Source: Rotaria sordida (taxonomy: Eukaryota; Rotifera; Eurotatoria; Philodinida; Philodinidae). From it: a stretch of DNA of 64,000 nt. How positions within the stretch are numbered: the stretch's first letter is position 1; each line of letters opens with the position of its first letter. This document shows, piece after piece, positions 23,231 to 35,853 of this stretch. The stretch covers positions 1 through 64,000 of the forward strand of contig CAJNOL010000728.1 of NCBI GenBank assembly GCA_905250125.1, read 5' to 3'. A program made the translations under genes and the position numbers. The notes under the pieces were generated by a model, which saw nothing but the letters and a program-made list of their open reading frames with translations, was not told where the DNA came from and made no database searches.

Positions 23231-25086
23231 TTTCTTTTTATCTAGAAAATGAATAAATGAAATAATGATTTATTATTTACAACTAATAATTCTCCTTTGC
23301 TTTAGTTATCAATAACAAAAACAAACAACAACAAATAATGTCCTTATGAAAAGGACGATACAACTTCGCTATACATCATAAAAAAAATACCCAACTTCTG
23401 TCAATTTATGATTGTCGATCACGTTTTTTTATCGTTGACGTTTGTGACGAAAGTGCTCGACGTTTTCGTTCCTATACATTATATAAAAACATTAAATCAA
23501 TATTGCACGTTACTAAGAATTTATGTTAACGTCCAATCATCGTTCGAATGAAGCTTCCGAATCAAATCGTCGATTTCTTTTTTTCATTCATAAATGACGA
23601 AGGTAGGATCATATTTCCGTCGTTTATATATTAATATTTTACATATAGTGAAAAGTATGAAATACACTACATCTTAATAAAATATTTACCTTGAATGACA
23701 AAAGAAAATTTACTTCAACAACTATTCGTGATTAATCTATTTCTATGAATCAATGTATATATTTATCTAGTATTGAATTTATTCTCTATTGAGATAGAAG
23801 AAAAAAACTATTTAAATGTTACTAACGGTTGCTTCAGAAATCATGGAATCTTTCATAGATTGTCAGTATCTCGCTAAACTTTAACTATGAAGAGTTGAGC
23901 TTAGGCTAAAAAAAATGATTCTTCGTTGAAATATATACAAAATCTATAGCAAATATTTTTCAATAAAAAAGAAAACAGAAATACAAAACCAAGAGTACTT
24001 AACATGTAAAAAAACGAATCATTTTTTACGCTAAAAGATATTTCTATTTTTTTTCTTTTAGATTTTTTCATTGGCCAATAATTATGAAAATAAAGATAAT
24101 ATAGGTATGTTGTAGCTATTGAAAAACTCGATCTATCAATCATAATTGAAAAACTCTCACGTTCGTCTTTGCGATATACGCTAATTATTTTTGCTTTAGG
24201 ATTTTTTGAAAATTTAGTTTTTTTTTCAGTTTGTAATCTTTTTAGCTCGTAGGAAAAGAAATGTAACTAACCGGAAAAGTTCTTCAACTGACTAGTCGGT
24301 TTTGACTCGATACTATGCGCATCATGTAGATCGTAATAAGCTCCGAATACTTCGAAAAGAGTTCGGATCCTAAGCTTGTTACTGCGGAAACACTACATTT
24401 TTATGGTATATTTTTAAGTCAATGCTCCGAAATCCCTCAGACACATTACGAAAATTCATTTTCGAAGCACATTTTTTGAACAGAGGAAGGACTTAATGAG
24501 AATACTGTGTTTTGTGAAAGCTTCAGACCATTTCGTTATTCCTATCCTAAAATTTGACTATGGTAAAGCGTGTCTGCTACATCAATCATACATAGTAGCA
24601 GATCCGATGTTCTTATTTTAGTATAGAAGTATATCAAAAAAAAACTTTTACAATCAACTGTTTTTATTAAGATATGTCTATATGCAAAGCTTCAATTCGA
24701 AAATTGATTTCCCGGGTTTTGCTCGAAGCGACCACGGAATTGACTTGAAAAATAGTGTTAATAATTCAGTATTTATGCAACAATTAGCTAAGGACTCAAA
24801 CACGTCTCAGAATATTAAGAGCATATTGGAATTAGCATGATATACATAATCACGACTTAAAAGTGATTAACCAATGGAGATGAGGGACTTCTCTCGTACG
24901 TTAAAATTGTATCTTTTGAGTTCGAATTTGTTTTATTTCGCTGTAAGATGATGGCTGTATCAGATTCAGCGGCGAAAGCTCATCTAAAATTTTTTACTGG
25001 AATTTAGCTGCCTAAAAATTTAGGTTTTAGACATTTTTTTTTTGAATTAATATGACAACGAAAAAAAGAATTCGATTGATTGGACG
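23231..25086. other. Intergenic DNA
   Basis: AT-rich, with somewhat higher-complexity sequence at 24250-24980 that might be an old mobile-element remnant. No open frame or inverted repeat could be tied to a family. Confidence 0.4.
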
Positions 25087-28000
25087 TTAATATATATATT
25101 CCTATTGCAAATAATGACAAAAATCTTACACTAGTACTTGAACGAACATTATTAGTTGGTTCAAATGAATCAGATAATCTAGGTGATGTTATATTATCAT
25201 TTGGTGTACTTGGTTGTGATAATAAGAAATCAAATTGCTAGAAGCAAAAAGCAAACGAAAATATGAGTTAAGTTTTATTTTCCTTTAGCAAATTATTTAC
25301 TGTTCTTGAAGCATCATTTGATGAAGTATTACTAGCACTTAATGGTTGTGTTGATAAAATTCCAACATTTATTGATCCATTTTCACTTTTTAAACGATGT
25401 AATGATGTTTGTAATTCATATTCAGCTGAATTTAATGCATTTTTAAGATCAAATAAGAGAATAATATCCGAACGTAAATCATTAAATTCATCAACAATTT
25501 CTTCGCATGCCATTGGATTTCTTTCTAAAATAAAAATTTTATTTTTTTTTTTAAATTAAACTTCATAAAAAAAATTTAACAAATCCATACCTAATTGACA
25601 TTGTTTAAGAACTTGATCAATAACAGCTAATTTTTTATTTGGTATTGATGTTGGTAATATCATCTATAATGACTAATAAATAATAATTTACTTTGATTTA
25701 TTTGAAAACTTACACGTTGACTACGTAGAAAAACACCGGGACGTTTAAATTCAGGAAATTTAATTCCAACTGGTGGGTCACATGTTGTCTAAAAAAGACA
25801 AAGAACAAATTAAATTCATCGAAATTGTCGGCTTTTTTTTTCGTTTTCTTTTACAATTCTTTGTGTTGTTGATGTTCGATTTGATGTACTATTAAGACGT
25901 TGAAGATAATCTTGATTAATTGATGATCGTCTTGATGATGATGAAGTTGTACGTTGTATGGAATTATTTGTTGTTAAAATATTTTGATCTTGTTGTTGAA
26001 CAAATTTTTGAACATCTTGTGAAATAATACGTTCACGTTCTTTACGTTCATTTTCAATACGTTTTAATTCATTCATTAAATATAATTCTTCTTCTTCCTA
26101 AAAAAAAAAATTAAAGTTTTAGTTTTTCTTTCATGAAGCACAATCCAAAAGGGATGTTTTCAGAAGTCTGCTGTAGGATTAATATGAGACATGACAGAAT
26201 TTAAGATAGTTGTTTGTTTCCTTTCTTTCTCATTCACTGTAATATGTTACGATTAAAGTCGTTTATCATCGACATACATTAACAGCAAGTAATAACTCAC
26301 AAACCGAAACATATAGTAGTGAAAAAATGTCTTCACCTTACCTAATCTCAACTACTATTAGTGTTAGAAGTCTGAAAATTTCTGTGGATGCACTACATCA
26401 AGAGTGTAGGTCAGCAACAAAATTGTACTTCGATTGAGTAAGAAGAAAGAGAATTATTATGAATAATACCTTTTCATTGCATTGAGCTTTTGACCTTGAC
26501 AAAAGACTATCCACTAAATTTTATGATGCTTTCTACCAGCTACAGAACAAATTCTATATATTTTTACATAGAATTAGAATTCCATTGAAGCTCTTCTTTT
26601 ATCTAAAATACGAATAGGTTTACTCGAATAACGGTGTTTCTGATGACTCTATATCATTAACACGATAGTCATAATTTTGTTATTTTCCTTGAGTACAAGG
26701 TTTGTTTCTGAAGGTTATGAACATTAATATTGAAGTACAGAAGAGGCTTTTCAAAGAGTTTGAGTTCTATTTACTGAACTATTACTTAGTTCTGATCTCA
26801 AAGGTAGAGCCTATCGAGTACAACATTTTCGGATTCGATTTAACGAAAAATATTTAGTCTTGAACTTAGATTTATAATCTAACTCGACGAACTCTATTCA
26901 AAGGACAACAGATGATTTTTTTCTCCAGATAATTGATCATAGACAAACGTTTGCAGTTCTAGAAAAGATTCGCAAACTTTCATGGAATTAATTGCATAGA
27001 TAACTGCAACATAGCTCGAGATAATCAGCTGTCAGCAATCCACAAAACTCTTGCTTTCAAGAATTGCAAAGTTCAAAGAAGCAATAGATATTATCCATCG
27101 TTACCCTTGATAATTCTTTTCATTCTTACACAATCGTGGTAGACATTTGTTGCTAATTTACTTTCTTGACAGAGTAGGTTTATACAAGTTTCTAGATTTC
27201 TAACACCAAGATTAGATAGAGTTGAGTCTATTCTCCATTTCCATATATTAGTAAAGTTCGTCATTTACAATGTAGATGATTACATTGTGTTTTACACTTT
27301 AATCCGACAGAGATTGTACTAACAGGTTTTTCTTTGTTTATTGAAAAATTATTTAATTATTTACTTACTTCAGCTTTTGTACGACTTAATAATTTATTTA
27401 ATTGTTCCTTCCGTCGACGTTCATGAGCAGCATCAAAATTATATTTATCAGTATGACGTTTTGTTCGAGCCTATTTTTAATTTATAATTAATAAATCAGA
27501 AGAAAAAGCAACAATTTTTTGTTTTTGTTTTATTAAATTCTTACATATTCAAGAGCTGTACATATTGTATAATATCTTTCTTTTAAATCTTCAACAGATC
27601 TATCAGGATATAAAATATTATTCCATCTATCATGAATAATTAAAAATTTTAATTCAAATCTTCTACATAAATCAAATAAAACATCGGTTTCAGTTCGAGT
27701 CCAATCTTTATCTTGTAAATATTGTTCATATTCACTATCTGTATATGTTGGAACATCAACATGCTAATTATTTTCAAAAACAAAAAGAGAAAATTTTAAT
27801 AGAAATAAAAATTCTGTTTTTTTTTGTTCGTCTTCTTCTTTTTTTTTTACTTTATTAAATTTTGCAAATGAATATTCTTGTGATGGATCATCAGGATTTG
27901 GTTTATGTTGCCAATGATAAAGAATAAATGTATCATTAGGACCACGTGCAGAATTGGTAAATGGTGTCCATTGCCATGAACGAACTTTCATTGCAGAATG

Positions 28001-28360
28001 TTTTATCCATCTAGCATAAGAATTACCACCAGATTTTGTATCTGTCGGAACTATTGGTACACTTTCACTGAATATTTACAGAAGAAAAAATTTTATTTTT
28101 AGAAGATTTTCATTTTGATTTATTTACCGATCATCTTGTGCGATTAAACTCCATACTTCACGTTTCATACCTTCTGGTCGACGAATACTTTTTTTTGGAC
28201 CTTTTTTCTAATTGAAAAATAAAATAATAATAAAATTGAATTTAATAACAAAAAAAAAATGAATTACTTTTTCACGAATAATTTCATCTTTATTTGCTGT
28301 TCCTCGACTTGTTGATGGAATTGTATCAGAAAGAATATCGAGTACATCAGTATTTGCCAT
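25087..28360 (-). CDS. DMAP1: DNA methyltransferase 1-associated protein (DMAP1/SWC4)
   Basis: Subunit of the NuA4/TIP60 and SRCAP-type chromatin complexes. The product starts MANTDVLDILSDTIPSTSRG, then RPEGMKREVWSLIAQDDR, SWQWTPFTNSARGPND, FAKFNK, VDVPTYTDSEYEQYLQDKDW, the SANT-like region TETDVLFDLCRRFELKFLII then HDRW, SVEDLKERYYTICTALEY, FDAAHERRRKEQLNKLLSRT, the helical NELKRIENERKERER, VGIKFPEFKRPGVFLRSQRM and EEIVDEFNDLRSDIILLFDL: a block-by-block match to DMAP1. It is spread over about 11 minus-strand exons with short introns, apart from one of about 1.27 kb (26100-27367). The last exon (25087-25101, EYIY then stop) is a guess; the preceding exon at about 25131-25240 is firm. CTR9 ends 132 bp upstream of its start. 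Confidence 0.93.
26100..27367 (-). other. Long DMAP1 intron
   Basis: About 1.27 kb between the coding exons ending RTKAE and beginning EEEELYLMNE, while other introns of this gene are 45-90 bp. No open frame or clear terminal repeat was recognised. An old insertion is the simplest explanation. Confidence 0.5.
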
Positions 28361-28492
28361 ATCTATTCAATCTGAAATATATATGAAAACGAGAAATCAA
28401 TTTTTCTTTTGAAACTCAATATATTGTCGTTAAATACGAAAAAGAAAATGTACAATAAACAATTAATATCTAGTGTTCTTAAAGAAAAAACT
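28361..28492. promoter_or_regulatory. 132-bp spacer between CTR9 and DMAP1
   Basis: The CTR9 stop (28493-28495) and the DMAP1 start codon (28358-28360) lie 132 bp apart on the same strand. This must contain the CTR9 3' end and the DMAP1 5' UTR and promoter, unless the pair is co-transcribed and DMAP1 receives a trans-spliced leader, as known for some rotifer genes. No leader acceptor could be proven. Confidence 0.4.
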
Positions 28493-31400
28493 TTAATCTT
28501 CGTCACTGATGTCTAAATCTTCGGGTGCTTGCTCCTCTTGTTCTTCTTCTTCTGGTTCTTGTTCTTCATTTTGAACTATTTCCTCTTCTTCTTCTTCTTC
28601 TTCTTCTTCTTGCTCCTCTTGTTCTTCTTGTTCAGCTTCTTCAACTGGTGATCTAAAACAAAAAAAAAAGATTAATTTAAGTAAAATATTTAACGAAGTC
28701 AATATATGGCTGAATAATCCGAAAAGAGTTTCGAGAGTTAATTTTTAATGACAAAAATACTATTTTCTTTCATTCAGAGAATTCATAAGATTTTCTGTAT
28801 CTATATAAATAGACGATTAGAGAGCAACGGAACTGAAATTTATCGAATATTTCATCCTAGTCAAAAAAAAAAAAACTTTAGAAAAGTATGACATTTATTG
28901 ACTAAATAAATAAGCAATAAGTATTGAAAAATTCTCAGGTCTCGTGTAAGCGTAATTATAGAAATCATTTTTTGTAGATCGGAACTGAGACAAAATAAAA
29001 AAGCAATCATGATCCTTTACATTTCTGTACACTATTCTGAATTAAGTAAGAGTAATAAATTTCTGTGGGCTATAATAAAAATGAGTTGTGCTGACATACG
29101 AGTCTATTGACTTCAATATTAAGAAATTAATTTTAACAAATGAGGAAAAAAATCTTGTTAAACTAATGTAATGAGTGTTTCAAGAAAAATCAGCCTCTCT
29201 GTAATTTAATGTTATCTCTTGTAATACTCGTTGGTTCGAACTTTTGAAAATTTGCTCCGAAGAAACATTCGACAATACAAAATTTTCTAACAGATTCTTC
29301 TATCGACTGTATCTAAGCATCTGTTGAAGTTGTTTTACAAGAGTATCTTTTCATAGGTGATCAATATATTTTGTCCAACGATAGAGGAAAAATTATTCTG
29401 GCATTTTCATGGTATTGATTAATGGACATGAGCTTGTGCATTGTTCTGGTAAAATGTCAAAGCTTTTCCAAACAACTCATTACCATATTTCAATAACTGG
29501 ATATTTCAACAGGACACTATACGATTCTATATCCATCAATTAATACAATAATGATGTAGAATCAACCCTTTTTCTATCATAGAGGCGAACCAAAAGCAAT
29601 CATTCAAGCCGTTAGAAACGGCTATAAGACAACATATTTTTCTCTTTCGTTTTACTGTAATAAATCATTCTGCTTTACAAACTTATGCAAAATGACGACA
29701 TCATGAAGCTAGTTTTCACCGTTGTATATCTTTTACAGTGCCGTTTTCTTGGACCTAGAAAACATTGACCACTGAATAGTTCAGTGAAAGACGAGTTTTT
29801 CGAAAAAAAAAGACAAAGTCTGCACCAACGAATATTATAAGAGATATTATTAAAATATACAAAGATCCATTCTTCAAGAACTATCCGCTAGTTTTTTTAT
29901 TATATAGTATAATTATTTACCCTTCATTGGCATCTTCAACTTCTTCTTCTTCTTCTTCTTCTTGATCTTCAGCTGATTGAATTGTTGGACGTGATGGTTC
30001 ATTATCAGATTCATCCTCACTACTTGAAATAGTTGCTTTTGATTTATAACGACCAGCTTGTTCAGATTGTCGTTGAGATGTCTATATTAAAAAAACAGTC
30101 AAACATTTCTAATCAAATAAAATGAAAAACATACTTTCGATATACTTGAACGTTTTGATCGACTTGTCTAAAAAGAAAAAAGAAATCAAATTATAAAACA
30201 ATTTATTCTCATAAGTTTTGTGTTTTTTTTGTTTTTCTTTTTACTGATTTTCTTGATGTTGGTTTTCGTTTTGGTTTATCTTCATTATCACTTTCATTGT
30301 CATCTTGTTCATTATCAGATAATTGTTCTTCATTATCTTGAGATACTTCATCATCATTTGTTGTTATTCTACTTGATCGTTTTTTATGATTTGATTTCTT
30401 TTTACGTTTAACTGCTTCATCATTTTCATTTTCACTATCACTTCTAGCAATTAATTTTCGTTTTCTATCAAACAAGAAAAAAAGAAAAGAACATACAAAA
30501 TTCTCTTTTTCTTTGTTGAAATATAAATCTAAATAACATACTTCGATGATTTTCTTTCACGTTTATCTTCACCGTCGTAAGTTTTTCTTGCTCGTTTTTT
30601 CTGTGCTTTTTCCGTATTTGTGATAAGATCAGTTGTATCATTAATAAATTCCTCTTCATCTTCATGTTTTTGTCTCTAGATTAATCAAAAAAAAATTAAA
30701 ATTAAAAATAGTCAAACTGCTCCTTGCTTAACATCAGTTTTAGTCAAAAATTGGAAATGTAGTAAAGAATCTATGGTGAAATTTTCAACTCGATACTCAG
30801 GACGATGATTATAGTTGCCGAGACGATCACAAACAGTACTGTATACTGTTGCATCATACAGTTTGCAGTTTTAAATAGATTTAAATTGATGCTTGGTAGG
30901 TGCAGTATTGCGATCGTATTTTATCATGTCGTACACAATTGGTAAATGGTTTGAAAAATTGAGCATCCAACCGTTTACAATACAATGAAATATAACCATA
31001 ATCCTGCGCCTACCGAACAACGAAAAAACCATTTAAAATAACTGTCTACGTTCGTGCTTATTTGACATGCGTATTCATCAAATCGGAGTCATAAATAGTT
31101 CATTTGGTAAATCATAATCCACGGTCGACCTTCATTCTATATACTTTATTTTTTCTTGTTTGAAAGAGCATATCAGATACTGCAGTGTGATATACTCTTT
31201 CAAATAAAAGAAAAATAATGGATATAGAATGAAGGTCTACAGAGAATTTAGTACTGCCAAATTAACTATGTTTGATGAATAATATTTCACGAAAACATTA
31301 TGGTATCGAGCTGAAAATATTGCCATAGTTTCTCTGCTACTGTCCCAACATATCCTGAAAATCTCATGTGATTGGAATGTTCATGAGCTAAAATCAATTT

Positions 31401-34400
31401 TTCGAGGAATCTTTTAAGAAGAGAATATGAAATACTTTTTTAGTTCCACCCGTTGATCGGTGACTTTTTTCTGATGTAACTTGTGATTCTGTAGTTAATA
31501 GATTTTTTGTACGTTCAACAAATTGTTGACGTTTTTCACGTTCCATTCGTCTACGTTCATCTTCTTGTCGACGTCGTTCTTCCTGAAAAAAAGAAAGAAA
31601 ATTATATTAGTGAACACAAAAAAAACAAATCCTAATCAATAAAATTCTTACCTCTTCTTGAAGTTGTTTTTCACGTAATTTTCTTCTTTCTTCATCTTGT
31701 TTTTTTCGTACAAGTTGTTCTTCTTCATCTTTCTTTCGTGCACGAATTTCATGATAAGTTGATTGAGATAATAAATCTGAACATTGTCGAGCTTCTTGTA
31801 ATGATTGATTTAAATCAAGACGATGTGGATCACCATGTTCACCAAGCCATGTAAATGACCTTTAAAAAAGAACATTAAAAAAAAAAGTTTTTGGTTGTTT
31901 TTAAATTTTGAATTTACTTTTGAGCAATTCGAAGTTGATCAATTGCTTGAAGAACAGAATTTAATGTTGAATTTTCATCTTTTAAAATTTCTTGAGCTAA
32001 TTTTTGTTGTACTAATGCAATATTATACATTAATGTAAGATCATGTGGTGCAACACGTCGAGCATTTAATAAAGCATTATGTGCTTCATGTAAACGATTA
32101 CCTTTAACAAGTGCACGAGCCAAATATGTTAATACTTCAACATTATTATATTTATAAAATTTTTTTAAACAATTTTCATACATTTGTACAGCAGGAATAT
32201 ATTGTTTTTGTTCGACATAAATATGTGCGATATTAAGCCAAACATCTGGCATATCGGCTGTTGCTTCACGAACTTGTGCAAATATATCACGAGCTTCATT
32301 TAGATATCCTTTGTGAGCTAAAACACAACCGACACCATTTGCTGCCCAAATGTTTCGATTATCATTTTTAAGAACGACTTTATAGACTTGAAGAGCACGA
32401 GCTTGATGACGTTTTTCCTAAATAGAAAAAAAAATCAATGTGATATAATTCATTTTTTTATTATAAGAAATGTTTATAAGCAAACATCGCAGGTAACAAT
32501 TGCATTGAGCAAAGATTCACAAAAAAAATGGAATGGCTACATGTATTTTTTTATAAGTGTAAAATAATTTTTACTCTAATAGTAGCGACAGATATGCTCC
32601 GTAACTCTCAAAATATTTCTTGAAGTCGCTTTAAAGTAAACTTCTGCCAGATAGAAGAAACCATAGGCATTTACAAAATTATTATTTTTTGATTCAGATC
32701 TCAATTTCATCTCTAAAAGCCAGTAATATTTTTAAATAGTATTTAAAGCCTGCTGGATATAGATAATAGCTATTTAAATATATAGCAGAAATATTATTAA
32801 AAAACAAAATTCTGTTACACTAGCACAAAAAGAAATAGGTTTCAGATGGATGCTGCATGAACCTGAATCATCTTGTAGATGTCTAAAGCGTAATGCTCTT
32901 TAGTCCATCTCTTCTCAGCACTTATGGCGAAAAGTTCATCTGAAAAATTTCAAACTTTCATGCTAGATTGATCTTGACAAGTAGAGCACAAGTTGTCATA
33001 GACTCAAACTTCCCGAATGCTTTTTCGTAGGAGATATTCGATTCACAAATACTAAAATGAACTCCCTTATTGTCTCTTTTTCTCAGCTGCAGTATGTTTG
33101 ATAGAGCTGAGCATTTTTCTAGAGATACCAGACGCTATTTAAAGTGCCTAGTTTTTTTTTGTGTTTCCTTTTAGGGTGTGGGTGTGTGTAGGTCTCTTTA
33201 CCCATGACCATGTCCATACACACACACCCTCGAGAAAGAGGACGAGGTGACAGTCTCATTAAACTCCAACTCAAAAGAATGATATAAAATGAAACGAATA
33301 AAGATTGTTGTTTTTTTTTCTATATAATAAATCTTACTCTGTCTTTATCACGTGTTGGCATATATAAAGTTTGTAACCAAATATTTCCTAATGATATTAA
33401 AGCATAAGAATCATTTGCTGTTTGTGGATTATGTAAAATTCTTTCAAATTTCTTTTGTCCAGGTCTCCATTCTTGTTTAGCAGCATGTAAATTTCCAATC
33501 ATTGTCCATGCATCTGGTGAATTATGATTGATTTCAAGTGCATCTTTAAACCAATCTGATGCACTATAAATTTGTCCACGATCACGTGCCATACAACCCA
33601 AACGAAGTACACAATCAACATATTTTGGATGTTCACGTAAAATTTCTTTATATAATGTTTCAGCTTTATCAAATTCAAAAGATGCTTCACATACACGTGC
33701 TAAATTATAACGCATTGTAACAAGAATTGAATTGGCATATGCTGGTTCAACTTCACGAGCTTGTTCAGCATAAGATATACCTTTTTCAAAACATTTTCGA
33801 CTTTCTTCATTATTACTTAAACGATAATGTAATGAACCCATATTATTAAGCATTTCCATTGGAGTATCTTTACCATGTAAATCACGAATTAATTTTGATG
33901 CAGTCATATAAGCATCCAATGAAACTAAATAAAATATAAAAAGAAAATTATTATTCCTCTATATTATTGGATTGAATTCTTAAATTATTTCTTTGATAAT
34001 GAAGTTTTTTTTCTAGAAAGTTGAATATAATGAAATTCAATTTCATTATCATTGAATCTATTTCAGTGAAATATTTCCGAGAAAAAAACAATAACAAACA
34101 TTTTTTTTTATACCTTGTAAATCAACACCTTCAAGAATTTCCGCTAATTGAATCCATGAATCAATATCATGTGGATCATGTTGTGTAACTTTTTTCAAAT
34201 ATTCTCTTGCTTTATCTCGTTTATCTTGATCATTTGATTCAGCATAAATACTAGCTAATATTTTCATTGATTCATGATCATTTGGATGAATTTTTAAAAT
34301 TTTTTCAAAACAATCGCTTGCCTAAAATAAAATGAAGCAAACTTTTCAAAAATAAATAATACGAAAAAAAACAAAACATTAACAAACATTTGTTGTATCT

Positions 34401-35853
34401 TCTCTTTGTAAATACATTTGTCCAAGACCAAATAATGGTAAAACAAATTTTTCTGGTGCTAAATGTGTTGCTTGATAATAATATCGAAATGCTTCTTCGT
34501 AATCACGTTCAGCATGATAAGCACGAGCTAAATGATAACAACTTTCAGCACGCATTGCTTCATTTTCTGTATAATTTAATGCATGCATTGCTAATTGACG
34601 AACACGTGTATAATCCTAAAAAAAAAACCATTTAAAATTAAAAATAAATTTTTTTATAAAACAACAAAACAAAATAACAAACTTTTTTAAAGAAAAAATG
34701 ATTTGCTAAATGATTTAAAACCATTGGATTTTGTGGATCATATTGATAAGCTCGAGAAAGTTTAACAACACCATTACGAATTGATGCAGGTGTTTTCATA
34801 TTTAATTCAAGTATGGCTAAACCTACTAATGCACCAACACATTTTGGATCAATATCAATTGCACGATTAAATGATAATCTTTTCGAAAAGAAAATAAATT
34901 AGATATATTTGAAAAAATTTTTTTTTTCTCTATTCAATTATCTTACTCAGCTTTTTCAAGTTTATTTAATTTTGCAAATGCATTTGCTAAACCAACATGA
35001 ATACCTGAAGAATTTTCTGGTGCTTGTTTTAAAGCACGTTTATATAAATTTAATGCTTGTCGATAATCTTTTTTATTAAATGCAATACAAGCACGACCAA
35101 GTAATGCTGGAATATTATTTTGCATCTGATTTAAAATAAAAAAAGAAAAATTATTTAAATAAAACAAAAAAAAATTCTTTCTTTTTTTTCTTATATTTTA
35201 CTTGATTAAGAACGAAATTAAATTGTTGTTCAGCTTGATCCATTTTATCACCTTCGAGTAAACAAATATAAGCTCGACCAAGTAAATGATTAAGATCATA
35301 CATAAGAATTTTATCAGCATGTGTATAAAGTAATGTAGCTTGAGTAAAATATTCACGTTTTTTCTCTTTAGCTTTTTCACGATGACCAAGTTTAACATAA
35401 TAAGCAGCTAATGTATCTAAACAACGCATTTGATCAGTTTCTTGTGCACGTTGTCCAGATGTTTGTTGTTGTCGTTGATTATTTATTTCATTACATGCTG
35501 ATTTAAGAATTTCAACAAAATCTTTTGCTTTATCTTGACGATAATATTCCAACTAAAAGATTTGTTTTTTTCTTTGTGTAATTTAATTTAAAAGAAGAAA
35601 CATTTAAAAAAAAGAAAACTTACAGCAAGTGTAACCCAAATATGTAATGGACAATTTTCTTGTTGAAGTATAGCAAGAACTTCTTGTCCATCTGGAAGTT
35701 GATCAAGACTTACTTCAATAACCTATATATTCAATGATTAAAATAAAGTAAACAAAAATATCGAAATCAAATATATTCATATAAACTTACTTCATCACCA
35801 GAATGCAATGGAATTTCAATTGAACGATGACTTGGTTCGACCATACTCGACAT
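28493..35853 (-). CDS. CTR9: RNA polymerase-associated protein CTR9 (Paf1 complex)
   Basis: TPR scaffold of the nuclear Paf1 elongation complex. About 16 minus-strand exons: [20 protein letters not shown] starts at 35853. Then [40 protein letters not shown] with [156 protein letters not shown], a charged coiled coil and a long Lys/Glu/Ser-rich tail ending in poly-Glu and [11 protein letters not shown] order and block spacing match animal CTR9 throughout. The poly-Glu codons come from a CTT-type microsatellite at 28570-28625. Three introns (28654-29920, 30674-31436, 32418-33336) are long; the others are short. No break seen. Confidence 0.96.
31127..31237. repeat. Near-perfect hairpin in a CTR9 intron
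   Basis: The left arm starting GACCTTCATTCTATATACTT pairs with the right arm ending GATATAGAATGAAGGTC; arms are about 50 bp with a 12-bp loop around CTGCAG. Weaker pairing extends outward (for example CTCGATAC near 30790 and GTATCGAG near 31306). Probably a MITE-like insertion in the 760-bp intron. Confidence 0.75.
33174..33233. repeat. GT-rich hairpin in a CTR9 intron
   Basis: AGGGTGTGGGTGTGTGTA pairs with TACACACACACCCT across a loop of about 25 bp. The TGTGGG word equals the telomere repeat reported for bdelloids (from memory), but there is no array here. Confidence 0.55.

Noticed and set aside
26100..29920. Two long introns of nearly equal size (about 1.27 kb) in DMAP1 and CTR9
   Set aside because: Their sequences show no similarity by eye, so the equal length looks like coincidence and not a shared insertion.
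33174..33233. TGTGGG-containing tract as telomeric insertion
   Set aside because: Only one to two units and part of a simple GT hairpin; no telomeric array.
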